Below the pieces are notes generated by a model, which searched no databases, was not told where the DNA came from, and was given only the letters and a program-made list of their open reading frames with translations. From positions 1 through 64,000 of the IMG/VR virus record IMGVR_UViG_3300031857_000038: a stretch of 64,000 nucleotides of DNA; one strand, written 5' to 3'. The translations under genes were made by a program, and so were the position numbers. The first letter of the stretch is position 1. Every line of letters starts with the position of its first letter. Positions 14,747-25,200 of the stretch are shown in pieces. Origin of the DNA: a virus.

Positions 14747-17605
14747 ATGTCAACAGCAAATATTACTAAAACGGTAGGCAACATACAATATGTGTATGAC
14801 CGCGACCTGGATAGTCAAGGATATACTCTTTCTGTGTATAATGCCGAAACCGGACAATTCTTAACCTCCGCTCAAGCCAACCGCAGAGACGATGGAGGCA
14901 GTATACAGGCTGCCGGGCAGGCGTTGATACTTGAGGCAATAAGTAGACTAGGGACGCTAAATAATCCTCTAGCCGCAGAAGCTAGTACCTATCTCAGCAG
15001 TCAGGGAAGATCAGATATAGCAGAACTTGATCGGAAATATGATGCACTATTTCCACCTCCACCTGCTACTCCCACAATTGATAATACCGCAGCACCAGCT
15101 AACGCTGCGCCAACCGGTACTAATACTTTATCAGGTCCCGCAAGCGACGATAGCGGCACACAACCAACGACTCCCGCCTCAGCAGCTACAACAGCGGCCG
15201 GAACTTCGACTACTCCGCCCCCAACACCGGTATTACCTGGCGGCGCACCTCCCCAGCCAGGAACTGAAAGAACAGATGCAGCCGGCACTACCCCCTCCCC
15301 AAACACTTCAGGTGATCCTCCTTACGAGAATGAAACCTTCACTAGGGTAACCGAAGAATCAATAACAACGCCTGGCGGTAGACCAGGAAGACGCCTTAAA
15401 AATCCTTTAGGATCATTAGCAAGTTATAATTACCAACTAAGCTTATACATGATTACTGCACCGGCATATGAGGCATTTGTCGCTAACGGAAGACGAAACA
15501 TAAACTTGTACGGAGAACAATTAGCGACTAGTGCTACTACGCCTGAACAAACTGCCGAAGCTGGACGGAATGGAGCATTTCTAATAGCACAGAGTGGTGG
15601 AATTGGAGGGAGTGACCAGCGCCCGCCCGGGTTTGAATATGACTATTATATAGATGGGTTATCGTTTAAACATTACGTTAACTCAACTGCAACTGGCGCT
15701 CCGGTATCTGCTACTTCTTACAAATTTCAAATTACTGAACCATATGGTTTTTCTTTATTAACCAAACTAAGAAAAGCCAAAGACACGTTGGCGGCGCCGG
15801 TGGCTGGCGCTACTGGACCAGTTGCGACTGTGCCCCGTGATCCATTGAGTCAATATTATATATTGGGAATTAGGTTTTTTGGATGGGACCAAAACGGCGT
15901 ACAAGTTACTGGTCCTGAAGTCTTTGATGGTAATCCAATTGACCCGTCTGCACCAGGTAATGGTACGTTGTTTGAAAGTTTTTATGATATCATAATCAAA
16001 GAGGTAAAATTTAAAGTAGATGGCAAGGCTACAGTTTACAACATTGAAGCTGAATCAGCATCTATTGGCACTACTATTAATGTGCGAAAAGGGATGGTAC
16101 CTCAGAGTATAACAGTATCAGGTTCTACGGTAAGAGATTATCTTTCTGGTCCTAATGGACTTTTTACTCAACTAAACAAACAACAACAAGACTTGGTTAA
16201 TAACAATACTATTACGAAGCCCGTTGTCTATAAAATTAACTGGTTGGGAGATGCAGAAAGTATTGCAAACTCAAGTATACTTTCCGACGCTAGAACCGAC
16301 AGAGGTGCCGAAACAAGCAGTACTGCGGAAACCACTACAGAAGTTAATCCAGAATCTGAAACTAGAGCATCGCCTAACAATGCCTCACGTAATTTGAGTA
16401 TTGCAAACATACCTATCGTTCAGGCTATTGATCAGATTGTTGCTATGAGCAAATACCTACAAGATTCTATAGCGTTTAATTATACAGACAGTAATCAAAA
16501 CAATCCAGAAACTGCTGCTCCTAATGCGGTGACAACGCCTAATAAGAAATTTACTTGGTTTCATATTAGTCCGGAAATATCTAACATTGAATGGGACGCA
16601 AAAATAAATGATTGGGCATACAGTATTACATATACAATTCAAACTTATCTTATTCCAAGTATAGATAATCCCTTTGTAAACAATAATACTCCATATTATG
16701 GTCCGCATAAAAGATACGATTATTGGTATACTGGACAAAATTCTGAAGTTTTGAAATTTGAACAGACAATTGATAAAGGTTTCTTCAACATTGTTGCTGC
16801 TGGTAACCCAGCAGCTAATTCCAATAATACCACAAGTACTACTGGCACCGGCGGCGCTGCTACGGGTGACGGCGCAGCGACAGGTACCCCGGGTGAAAGG
16901 ACTAATGCTGGAACACGGACAGACCCGGCAGCTGGCGGAACAACCCCTGCAGCCTCTCCCTCACTTACCACTACAGCTACTAATACTACATCACCTACTA
17001 ATAGTGATGGTTCAGGCGCAACCCTCAGTATGGAAACAATTAACAGTGTTAGAACGACATTATATGATCCTGGTGCGTATGCAAAAGCGAAAGTTGAAAT
17101 ATTAGGAGATCCTGATTTTCTTATGCAGCCGTCCCCAAATCTTGGTAATGCTATTGGCCGTGCTACTCCATTTAATAGATTTTATAGTGGAGGAGGATTC
17201 ACTATTAATCCGAACGGCGGACAAGTATTTTTTGAACTTGATTTCAAAGAAGCAGTTGACTATGATGTAGGCGGAGCTAGCGATTTACTTTCAGATGGCA
17301 GAGGGGTTACCGGTACGGGAGGTACACTATCAATTAATGATAGCATTAACTTCGTAAATTACCCAGACAGTGTTAGTGATAAAATTAACGGAGTCGTCTA
17401 TATGCTTACGGAGATTACGCATAATTTTAAGAACGGTGTGTTTACGCAGGCATTAGAGGCAAACCAACCGTTCTTAAACGGCGACATAACTCAGGTTGCA
17501 CCAACTGAACAGCAGCGTGAACAAGATGCGGCTGCTACAACTACCGCAACGCCGCCAGCAACGCCGCCAGCAACGCCGCCAGCAACGCCGCCGGCAACAA
17601 CATGA
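14747..17605 (+). CDS. large baseplate hub structural protein (gp27 candidate)
   Basis: This 952-residue structural protein lies between gp53 and gp5, where hub genes are expected. Folded-looking parts are a region near residues 215-310 (NPLGSLASYNYQLSLYMI, then YDYYIDGLSF), one near 365-520 (LGIRFFGWDQNGVQV, IKEVKFKVDGKATVYNIEAE, YLSGPNGLFTQLN), one near 605-690, and a C-terminal MLTEITHNFKNGVFTQALE strand pair like those in gp27-type hub rings. Pro/Thr/Ala-rich linkers separate them (110-200, 690-765). The C-terminus ends in four repeats of A-T-P-P. I infer a hub ring role from position and these motifs; it could be another tube or hub component. Confidence 0.6.
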   Translation: MSTANITKTVGNIQYVYDRDLDSQGYTLSVYNAETGQFLTSAQANRRDDGGSIQAAGQALILEAISRLGTLNNPLAAEASTYLSSQGRSDIAELDRKYDALFPPPPATPTIDNTAAPANAAPTGTNTLSGPASDDSGTQPTTPASAATTAAGTSTTPPPTPVLPGGAPPQPGTERTDAAGTTPSPNTSGDPPYENETFTRVTEESITTPGGRPGRRLKNPLGSLASYNYQLSLYMITAPAYEAFVANGRRNINLYGEQLATSATTPEQTAEAGRNGAFLIAQSGGIGGSDQRPPGFEYDYYIDGLSFKHYVNSTATGAPVSATSYKFQITEPYGFSLLTKLRKAKDTLAAPVAGATGPVATVPRDPLSQYYILGIRFFGWDQNGVQVTGPEVFDGNPIDPSAPGNGTLFESFYDIIIKEVKFKVDGKATVYNIEAESASIGTTINVRKGMVPQSITVSGSTVRDYLSGPNGLFTQLNKQQQDLVNNNTITKPVVYKINWLGDAESIANSSILSDARTDRGAETSSTAETTTEVNPESETRASPNNASRNLSIANIPIVQAIDQIVAMSKYLQDSIAFNYTDSNQNNPETAAPNAVTTPNKKFTWFHISPEISNIEWDAKINDWAYSITYTIQTYLIPSIDNPFVNNNTPYYGPHKRYDYWYTGQNSEVLKFEQTIDKGFFNIVAAGNPAANSNNTTSTTGTGGAATGDGAATGTPGERTNAGTRTDPAAGGTTPAASPSLTTTATNTTSPTNSDGSGATLSMETINSVRTTLYDPGAYAKAKVEILGDPDFLMQPSPNLGNAIGRATPFNRFYSGGGFTINPNGGQVFFELDFKEAVDYDVGGASDLLSDGRGVTGTGGTLSINDSINFVNYPDSVSDKINGVVYMLTEITHNFKNGVFTQALEANQPFLNGDITQVAPTEQQREQDAAATTTATPPATPPATPPATPPATT
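17546..17593 (+). repeat. four 12-base tandem repeats encoding A-T-P-P
   Basis: The unit GCAACGCCGCCA occurs four times head to tail (the last with one change) at the end of the hub gene. It encodes a Pro-rich tail and is a likely site of copy-number change. Confidence 0.9.
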
Positions 17606-17622
17606 GCTTAATGGAAAAATAA

Positions 17623-20600
17623 ATGCCAACAGATAATTTTAAACCCCGCGGAACGAGCAAACTTAATAGACCGACCCGTGACGGAGGCGGCTCTAAAAAT
17701 TACCCAATCATTGGGGTAGTAAAAAACAATATTGATGCTAATCGTTCCGGAAAAATTTGGGTCGCACTACAAGATGGCAAGGGTCCCACTAATCCTAATT
17801 CACGAAGTGGCTGGACACCAGTGCAGTACTTACCTTCATTTTTTGGCGTAGTACAAGCCAGTGGCGGAGCAAATGATTTAGGGTCATACACGAATAATTC
17901 TAGTTCATACGGGCATTGGCAAGCTCCGCCCGATATTGGTACTGAAGTTGTGTGTATTTTTATCGGCGGCGATGTTAACAAAGGGTTTTATATCGGAGCC
18001 ATTCCCACTCCCCAAACATTGCAGATGGTTCCAGCAATTGGTGCGGTAGAAAATGTTACATTAAATTCCGGTGAGGCTTCCGGGTTTGGCGGCGCTACTA
18101 GACTGCCTGTAACTAATATCAACACCAATAATACGAACGTATCGAACAGCAATGAATTTTTAGATACCGCTAGACCAGTGCATAGCTATGCTGCTAGCGT
18201 CATGAATCAGCAAGGCATATTAAGAGATCCTATTCGCGGTCCCATTAGTACAAGTGCTAGTAGAGAACAAACAAGTAGAGTTGGATGGGGAGTTAGTACT
18301 CCGGGCCGACCTATATATGAGGGCGGATACACAGATGAAACCCTACCTGACAATTTAGAACAAGGTAACGCAGAACGACTTAATGTTATTGCACGAAGAG
18401 GCGGTCACAGTATCGTCATGGATGACGGCGACATAATTGGTCGTGATCAATTAATTCGTATTCGCTCTGCACTGGGCCATCAGATTATGATGAGCGACGA
18501 TGGACAAACATTATCAATCTTACACAGTAATGGTCAAAGCTATATTGAATTAGGTAAAGAAGGCACTGTAGATATATTCAGTACAAATAGTATTAACATG
18601 AGAACTCAGGGTGATTTTAATATTCACGCCGATAGAAATGTTAACATACATGCTATGGAGAACTTCAATCTTCAAGCGAAAAACATTCATACTAATAGTG
18701 ATGAGATAACTAAATCCAGAGCAGGTAAAGAATATAGTATTACTGCACTAAACAATTTTACTGTAAAAGCAAGTTCTGCAATTGCAATGTTAGCTGGTGG
18801 TCAAGCAAGTTTAGTTGCAGGTGCAGAAGCCTTTGTTAATGGTACAAAAGTTAATTTGAATAGCGGTAGTCCCGCACTGTTACCGCCTGATGTACCTATC
18901 ATTCCTGTAACAGCACAGACAGATACATTGTTTGATGAAGCCGTAGGCTGGGCAGCAGCGCCTGCTAGATTATTATCTATCGCTTCAAGAGCGCCGGCAC
19001 ACTATCCTTGGGTCAATGCGGGCATGGGCGTTGATATAAGAAATAGTCCAAACGCCGCTGATAACTTACCCGCACCTTCGTCACCCCCAGTGCAGCAATT
19101 AAATGCTCAAGCAGAAGCAACTATACCCACTCCTCCGGCAGTAGCTACAGTGGCCTCAGTTCCTCCTGTTCCGGCATCTTCCCCTACATTAGGTTCAGGA
19201 ACAACTAACGCTGTGCTAGCATCAACTGCAACAGCAGCGGCAGAAGGACCAGCCGCTGAAGCAACTGCTGCTGGAGCAGGGGTAGTTAAGAAGCCAGGCA
19301 GTTCATTGATTTCAGGAATCAACAGCGCATTGAAGGTTGCTGCTGCTGTGGGCGGCGGGATCGCTGCAATTAGACAGTTAACAAGCGCAAGTTCAGCAGG
19401 TCAGGCACTGGTGGCAGTCGGAGCATTTGGACAAAGTGCTGACCAACTATCACGTTCCGGCGTCTTGAAGCCTGGTTCGGAAAGTCTTGTTAATGGATTA
19501 GCCACTGCAGGAAAAACACTCACTAATACTCTTCCTACATCAGTGTTTACTGGTAAAGCCGGCGCTGAATCAGTAGAACAACTAGCAGCGAACACTGATG
19601 CACAAGCAACCGCAGCAGTTAACATAATGACAGTTGCCCAGCAGGAATTAACTCGGGCAGGAGTGATAAACGGTAGTGAATCAACAACTCAAACTGCCGG
19701 CTTAATAGCTGCTGCTGGTGCTTTAGGCACCGACGCTGTTGTTGACGCAGTAAAACAGTCTTCCGCACCTACAGAATCAGTAGAAACTGCTACAGCTAAT
19801 CTCACCGCAGCAGCCAATGCAGTCGGTATCCCGGCAGCAGCGACCGCGGCAGCGACCGCAGCAGCTGGAGCAAACCTAGTAAACAATGCAACAGCATCTG
19901 CCACAGCATTGGCAGGCGCTGCTGCTGGAGCAAAAAATGTTGCCGGCGCTATTGGAGCAGGTATATCAGCAGCTAAGCTGGCTGATAGCCTAGGTGGATT
20001 GGGAGGAATAGCAAATTCTCTCAAGGCTCTAGAAGATGCAAACAGCGAATTAACTGGACTATTAGATTCAGTTAAGGGTGTATCAGGATCTGCATTTAGT
20101 GCAGTCAAAGATGGATTTGGTAAATTAGAAGCCGGTGTACCTCAAAACTTGTCAGAAATTGCTAAAGAAAAAGCTGCTAAAACTGCTATTACTGAAAATA
20201 TTCCAGGATCGCAGCCGGCGTTTGCTAAGAGCTTGTCTGGCCTAGTAAAAAAATCAGGCGAAGCATTTGACAAGGCAGCTAAGCTATCTAGTGATCTTAG
20301 TAATTCAATTAATAGCGTGGTTGGACCAGCCAAACAAGCATTATCGAACGCGGCAGGAGCCGTTAAAGGCGCAGCCGGTGCTGTAACTAATGCAGCCGGT
20401 GCTGTAACTAATGCAGCCGGTGCAGTAGCCGGCGCAGTGAACAGCATCACGGGCCCTACCAGCAGTCTAACTAATGCAATCAATACTGTTACTGGCGGCC
20501 CCGGAACTCCCCTGATATCAGGTGGTCAAGGTGCCGACGCCACAAGGGGCAGTGCTGGCACTGATAACATCACCACTACACTGTCTTCAATTGCTGATGT

Positions 20601-21768
20601 ATCATCCGGTACTCTCCCCAACACAATTGGTGTAAGCACTGTTAACAATGCAGTGGTTAATTCTACAGAACAATTAGTAACCAGTACCGGTAGCGTTTCC
20701 GGCACCGTCAGTAACTTAGCCAACGCAGGCAACAACTTAGCAAATGCAGGGCAACAAATTACTACACTGATTGACTCAACTACAGGCAATGGTGTAGATA
20801 ATTTAGCAAATAATATTAGCGGTGCAGTTGACAACATTAACAGCTTAGTAGGAGGAGCAACGTCACTTAAGAACGGCTTGTCAGGTCTGGCTAATGCTGC
20901 TAAGAAGGCACAGGGAGGCGGACTTGCTGCTAGAGCATCTGCACTGGCTAGCGGAGTAAGTAATTTGCCCGGCGGAGTCAAAGCCTTCTCCAGTGTGTTA
21001 GATAAAGCAGATGAAGCTGCTAATCAGATACCAGGTACCGGTCAGTTAACAGGTCTGATGAATGATTTGCAGACGGGAGTTAAAAATGGACTTGGCGATG
21101 TTAACTCAGCGTTAACTTCAGCGAGTAATGCATTGAATGACGCTTCATCTGCATTGAACACAGCAAATAAACTAGTAGGAGCTACGGGCGGCGCAGCAGG
21201 AGGATTAGGTAGCTTAAGTTCAGCAGCTAGCAAAGTTGGCGGACTTACTTCAGCTATTGCAAGCAAGCTTCCAATAGGACAAGTTACACAACTTCTAACA
21301 TCAGTAAGTGCTTTGGGTGCTGGCGGCGCAAGTCCTATCAAATTGCCTAGTTTGGGAGTCAATACGACAAACAGAGACGGCATTACTGCCCAAATTAAAG
21401 GAGTATTAGGTGATGCTAGAATTCCAATACCAAATCTGTTGGGTGACATTCTAGGTGATGCTATTGATAGTATAGAAAAGAGGGCACGCACTTTAAGAGA
21501 AGAAAGACGGAGAATTCAAGCACAGCTTGATACTGCAAAGGAAGAGGAAACCGCAGCAGGTAATGAATTCATTACTGCATTTAATACTCTGCCGGCAGGT
21601 GACCCAAGTCTTGCTGCGTTGGAAAAGAAATCCAATGATGCTACGGCTAAAGTTGCAAGTTTAAGAACAGAATTAGCAAATGTAGGTAAACGACCAAGAA
21701 AAGCTGCGCCAGCAAAAGATCCGGCAGCAGCTGGTACGCCCGCACCCGGTACCGGAACCACTACGTAA
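17623..21768 (+). CDS. gp5: baseplate needle protein gp5, long Ala-rich extension
   Basis: The protein has 1381 residues. The N-terminus (about 25-125) is the gp5/VgrG OB-fold: IGVVKNNIDANRSGKIWVAL, then APPDIGTEVVCIFIGGD and GFYIGAIP. Residues about 250-430 form the triple beta-helix needle, starting RGGHSIVMDDGD and continuing with alternating N-I-H/V-N-I repeats. T4 gp5 has a lysozyme domain between these two; here that interval holds only about 120 Asn/Ser-rich residues, so lysozyme appears absent. The last 900 residues or so are Ala/Gly/Ser/Asn-rich with heptad-like character and duplicated stretches, ending in a charged coiled coil. The function of this extension is unknown. Confidence 0.85.
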   Translation: MPTDNFKPRGTSKLNRPTRDGGGSKNYPIIGVVKNNIDANRSGKIWVALQDGKGPTNPNSRSGWTPVQYLPSFFGVVQASGGANDLGSYTNNSSSYGHWQAPPDIGTEVVCIFIGGDVNKGFYIGAIPTPQTLQMVPAIGAVENVTLNSGEASGFGGATRLPVTNINTNNTNVSNSNEFLDTARPVHSYAASVMNQQGILRDPIRGPISTSASREQTSRVGWGVSTPGRPIYEGGYTDETLPDNLEQGNAERLNVIARRGGHSIVMDDGDIIGRDQLIRIRSALGHQIMMSDDGQTLSILHSNGQSYIELGKEGTVDIFSTNSINMRTQGDFNIHADRNVNIHAMENFNLQAKNIHTNSDEITKSRAGKEYSITALNNFTVKASSAIAMLAGGQASLVAGAEAFVNGTKVNLNSGSPALLPPDVPIIPVTAQTDTLFDEAVGWAAAPARLLSIASRAPAHYPWVNAGMGVDIRNSPNAADNLPAPSSPPVQQLNAQAEATIPTPPAVATVASVPPVPASSPTLGSGTTNAVLASTATAAAEGPAAEATAAGAGVVKKPGSSLISGINSALKVAAAVGGGIAAIRQLTSASSAGQALVAVGAFGQSADQLSRSGVLKPGSESLVNGLATAGKTLTNTLPTSVFTGKAGAESVEQLAANTDAQATAAVNIMTVAQQELTRAGVINGSESTTQTAGLIAAAGALGTDAVVDAVKQSSAPTESVETATANLTAAANAVGIPAAATAAATAAAGANLVNNATASATALAGAAAGAKNVAGAIGAGISAAKLADSLGGLGGIANSLKALEDANSELTGLLDSVKGVSGSAFSAVKDGFGKLEAGVPQNLSEIAKEKAAKTAITENIPGSQPAFAKSLSGLVKKSGEAFDKAAKLSSDLSNSINSVVGPAKQALSNAAGAVKGAAGAVTNAAGAVTNAAGAVAGAVNSITGPTSSLTNAINTVTGGPGTPLISGGQGADATRGSAGTDNITTTLSSIADVSSGTLPNTIGVSTVNNAVVNSTEQLVTSTGSVSGTVSNLANAGNNLANAGQQITTLIDSTTGNGVDNLANNISGAVDNINSLVGGATSLKNGLSGLANAAKKAQGGGLAARASALASGVSNLPGGVKAFSSVLDKADEAANQIPGTGQLTGLMNDLQTGVKNGLGDVNSALTSASNALNDASSALNTANKLVGATGGAAGGLGSLSSAASKVGGLTSAIASKLPIGQVTQLLTSVSALGAGGASPIKLPSLGVNTTNRDGITAQIKGVLGDARIPIPNLLGDILGDAIDSIEKRARTLREERRRIQAQLDTAKEEETAAGNEFITAFNTLPAGDPSLAALEKKSNDATAKVASLRTELANVGKRPRKAAPAKDPAAAGTPAPGTGTTT
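20371..20423 (+). repeat. 21-base tandem repeat in the gp5 extension
   Basis: The unit starting GCAGCCGGTGCTGTAAC is present twice exactly (20371-20391, 20392-20412) with a partial third copy. It encodes A-A-G-A-V-T-N and shows that the Ala-rich extension grows by slippage or unequal exchange. Confidence 0.8.
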
Positions 21769-21776
21769 ACTAAATA
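21769..21776 (+). promoter_or_regulatory. late promoter core ACTAAATA before gp25
   Basis: ACTAAATA follows the gp5 stop codon and is 16 bases before the gp25 ATG. A start five to six bases downstream gives an 11-base leader that consists of little more than the AAGGA ribosome-binding site. Confidence 0.5.
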
Positions 21777-21792
21777 TTAAAAAGGATAATTT

Positions 21793-22242
21793 ATGGCAAC
21801 TTACTTAGGATTCAGTACAATAAATGCGTGTAACCCAAAGACAACTAATATGACTTCGGGCAGTGCCGGCGGCCCGGGCGGAATCCGTGAAGGCATTTCG
21901 TGGGGAAATAAATTTAGTCTCGCTGATGCCCAACTAGTAGTACAGGATTTTATTAATGCTTTGAATATACGATTGGGTACTAAAGTAGGACAACCAGGAT
22001 ATGGGACTAGACTTTGGGACTTTATCTTTGAACCAAATAACGCAACTACACGAATTGATGTTGAAAATGAAATACGACGAGTAGCCAGTCAAGACCCTAG
22101 ACTTCAGCTTGCAGAGCTAGTAACTTATACATATGATAACGGAATACTATTAGAAATACAGTGTGCAATACTGCCCTTCAATCAGCCAATCGCAGCAAAA
22201 ATTTCTTTGAACCGAGCGACACAAAGAGCCGCTTTACTATAA
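21793..22242 (+). CDS. gp25: baseplate wedge protein gp25
   Basis: The 149-residue protein belongs to the gp25/gpW lysozyme-fold wedge family, which connects the wedge to the sheath and helps trigger contraction. The family core is clear: KVGQPGYGTRLWDFIFEPN, then DVENEIRRVASQDPRLQL and LLEIQCAILPFNQP. The length agrees with T4 gp25 (132 residues) plus an N-terminal extension of about 30 residues containing GSAGGPGGIREGISWG. AAGGA lies six bases before the ATG. Confidence 0.95.
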   Translation: MATYLGFSTINACNPKTTNMTSGSAGGPGGIREGISWGNKFSLADAQLVVQDFINALNIRLGTKVGQPGYGTRLWDFIFEPNNATTRIDVENEIRRVASQDPRLQLAELVTYTYDNGILLEIQCAILPFNQPIAAKISLNRATQRAALL

Positions 22243-22260
22243 AAACTGGTTTTTTTCTAT

Positions 22261-22268
22261 GATAAATA
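22261..22268 (+). promoter_or_regulatory. late promoter core GATAAATA before gp6
   Basis: GATAAATA lies in the 47-base gap between gp25 and gp6, 21 bases before the gp6 ATG. It gives a short leader with only a weak purine-rich AGAGAGAAA site. Confidence 0.6.
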
Positions 22269-22289
22269 TATTATCAATAGAGAGAAACT

Positions 22290-25200
22290 ATGGCAACAAG
22301 TTCAAGACAATCAGCACTATTTGGTCCTAACGACTGGAAAACCATTTACCAGACGTTCAACCAAGCAGACTTCCGTAGCTATGACTACGAAACCCTACGT
22401 AAAGCATTCATCGACTACCTACAAATAAATTATCCAGAAACATATAACGACTATGTTGAATCAAGCGAATTTGTTGCCTTGCTTGACGTTATTGCCTTTA
22501 TGGGTCAAGGTCTTGCTTTCCGCAATGACTTGAATGCTCGTGAAAACTTTATTGATACTGCTGAACGCAGAGATAGTGTTGTTAAGCTCGCCAATCTTGT
22601 GAGTTATACGCCAAAAAGAAACATTGCTGGTCAGGGCTATTTAAAAGTCACAAGTATTAAAACTACTCAGAACCTAAATGATCTTAACGGCTTCAATCTA
22701 AGTAACGTTCCTGTATTGTGGAATGACCCTGCTAACCCAAATTGGCTAGAACAGTTCAACACTATCATCAACGCTGCCCTAGTAGACACTCAGCGAATCG
22801 GTAGACCCGGCAATGTTAGTGAAATCGCAGGTGTAAACACAAGCGAGTATAGTTTACAGATTGCTCCTAATAATCTACCTATTGTCCCCTTTAGTAGTTC
22901 GGTTGGCGGCGTCAATATGAACTTTGAATTGTGCAGTGTGTCTAGCTTAGACAGCGAATCAATCTACGAAGTTCCTCCTGCTCCTAGTGGCAGATTCAAT
23001 ATGTTATATCGTAACGACAAGTTAGGATTTGGCAGCCCCGAAACAGGTTTCTTCTTCTACTTCAAGCAGGGAAATCTACAGACATTTGACTTCTCATTGC
23101 AACAGCAAATCAGCAACCAAAATATTGATATTGATATTCAGGGAATTAACAACTCCGACACGTGGCTATACAAGATTAATCAAGACGGTACTCGTGATCC
23201 ATGGCGTCAAGTAGAAAATGTATATGCAAATGCATCACTGCAAGGCAATAGCTCATTCAAGCAGACGTTCTCCGTAAGTTCACGTTTCAACGATCAGGTT
23301 ACATATGTATTTGGCGATGGCGTATTTAGCGAAATCCCTGTAGGAAACTTTAGAGCATATGTACGTGCAGGCAATGCGCTCACATACACTATCTACCCAT
23401 CTGACATGAATGGCTTGTCAGTTACATTCACTTACATTTCACGTTTGGGTAGAGCAGAAACACTAACGGTTGGTCTAGCATTGACTCAGACAGTGACCAC
23501 TGCCCAAACAAGAGAATCACTCGCCAGCATCAAACAACGTGCGCCTACTCGTTACTATACGCAGAACAGAATGGTCAATGGTGAAGACTACAATAACTTC
23601 CCATATACATTGTACAACTCAATTGTCAAAAGTAAAGCAATCAATAGATCAAGCGTTGGCGTCAGTAAAAACCTTGACTTATTAGACCCTACTGGAAAAT
23701 ATTCTAGCACAGTGAGTTATGGCAACGACGGTGCATTGTATCAAGACGATGTTAATGGATTTTTAAATCTAACGATTAACAACACCAGCGATATTATTGC
23801 ATTCTTCACGGGTGAATTGTCTAATGTATTGTCTCTAAACAAGGCTACACAATATTATATTCAGAACTATCCTAGATATACTGTAACTGATACTGATACT
23901 CCCGCAAACGAAGTAGTATATTGGAGAACTAGTACAGTAAATGCAGACAATGAAACAGGTTATGTCTATACAGTTACTGGTTCATTAGAGCAGCCCACTA
24001 GTGTCGGCATCTTCAGCACTACTAACTTGAAATATATGACAACTGGTGCTATTATTAAATTCACTGCACCGTCAGGTTTCTATTTTGATAGTGATAATAG
24101 ACTCGTAGCAGGTATTCCAGGATCAGGCGACAGCACATTTATTTGGACTACTGTACTAAATGTAGTAGGCGACGGCTCAAATAATAACCAAGGCAGCTTT
24201 GCTAACGGCTCCGGTCCTATCAGACTTAGCGGCTATGTCCCTAATGATGTTATTGTAAGCACTATCATTCCTGTGTTCGGTAACATTATTCCTAGAGAGA
24301 TAATTCAAGAGGCAGTAATTAGAATTGAACTGAATCAAGAGTTTACACTAGTATTTGATAACTCGCTACTAATCAATCAGCCACGCTGGTCTATTAAAAA
24401 GATTACTGACCCCAATTGGTTTGTGAAGTTTACCAGCTTAGGTAATAATAGATACACTGTGACATATAGATCACTGTCTTACTATTTTGGTAGTGTCGCT
24501 GATACTAGATTTACTTTTGCTAAAGATGAATTAGTATATGATCCGTTTACTGGTAAAATTATTCAAGACAATGTTTCAGTGTTGGGTATCAATACTTTAC
24601 CATCGTCTACGACTGCAATCGGTAAGAACACCGAGATTAACATTGTTGGGCAAACAGTCGAGAGCGATGGATACGTCAACGACTTTGAAGTTGAAGTTGC
24701 AGCAACAGATGTGAACAACAATCAGTTGATTCTGAACCCAGACTTCTTTAATGAGATTACAGGGTTTGTTACTGGTAGCAATAACTTTGGTATATATGTG
24801 TTCTTTGAGACTGTGCAGGACCCAATCAATCTCACTAAAGAATTCATTGTCCCTACTAGCTCAGTAAGATTCCAATATCCTACACAAACACAAATTGAAC
24901 TAGTGAAGTATGATTATCCGGTTGGACAATTGTTCTATGCAACTAGCGAAAATAAGTTCTACAAAACAGTCCAAGATCAGACTGTAACTAATATTGTTTA
25001 TGATTTAGTAGAACAATTTAATTATAGTGTAAAGTTTGGGAGACAGGGCTTGAGCTATCAGTACAAGCACAATTCAAACAACACTAATAGAATTGATCCG
25101 GCAACTACTAATATCATTGACTTGTACGTAGTTACATTCAGTTACTTTGAACAATATCAGAGATACATTGTTGACACAACAAATACTATTCCTGAACCGA

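Noticed and set aside
18000-18400. Lysozyme domain in gp5 as in T4
   Set aside because: The interval between OB-fold and beta-helix is short, Asn/Ser-rich and lacks a lysozyme-like catalytic pattern.
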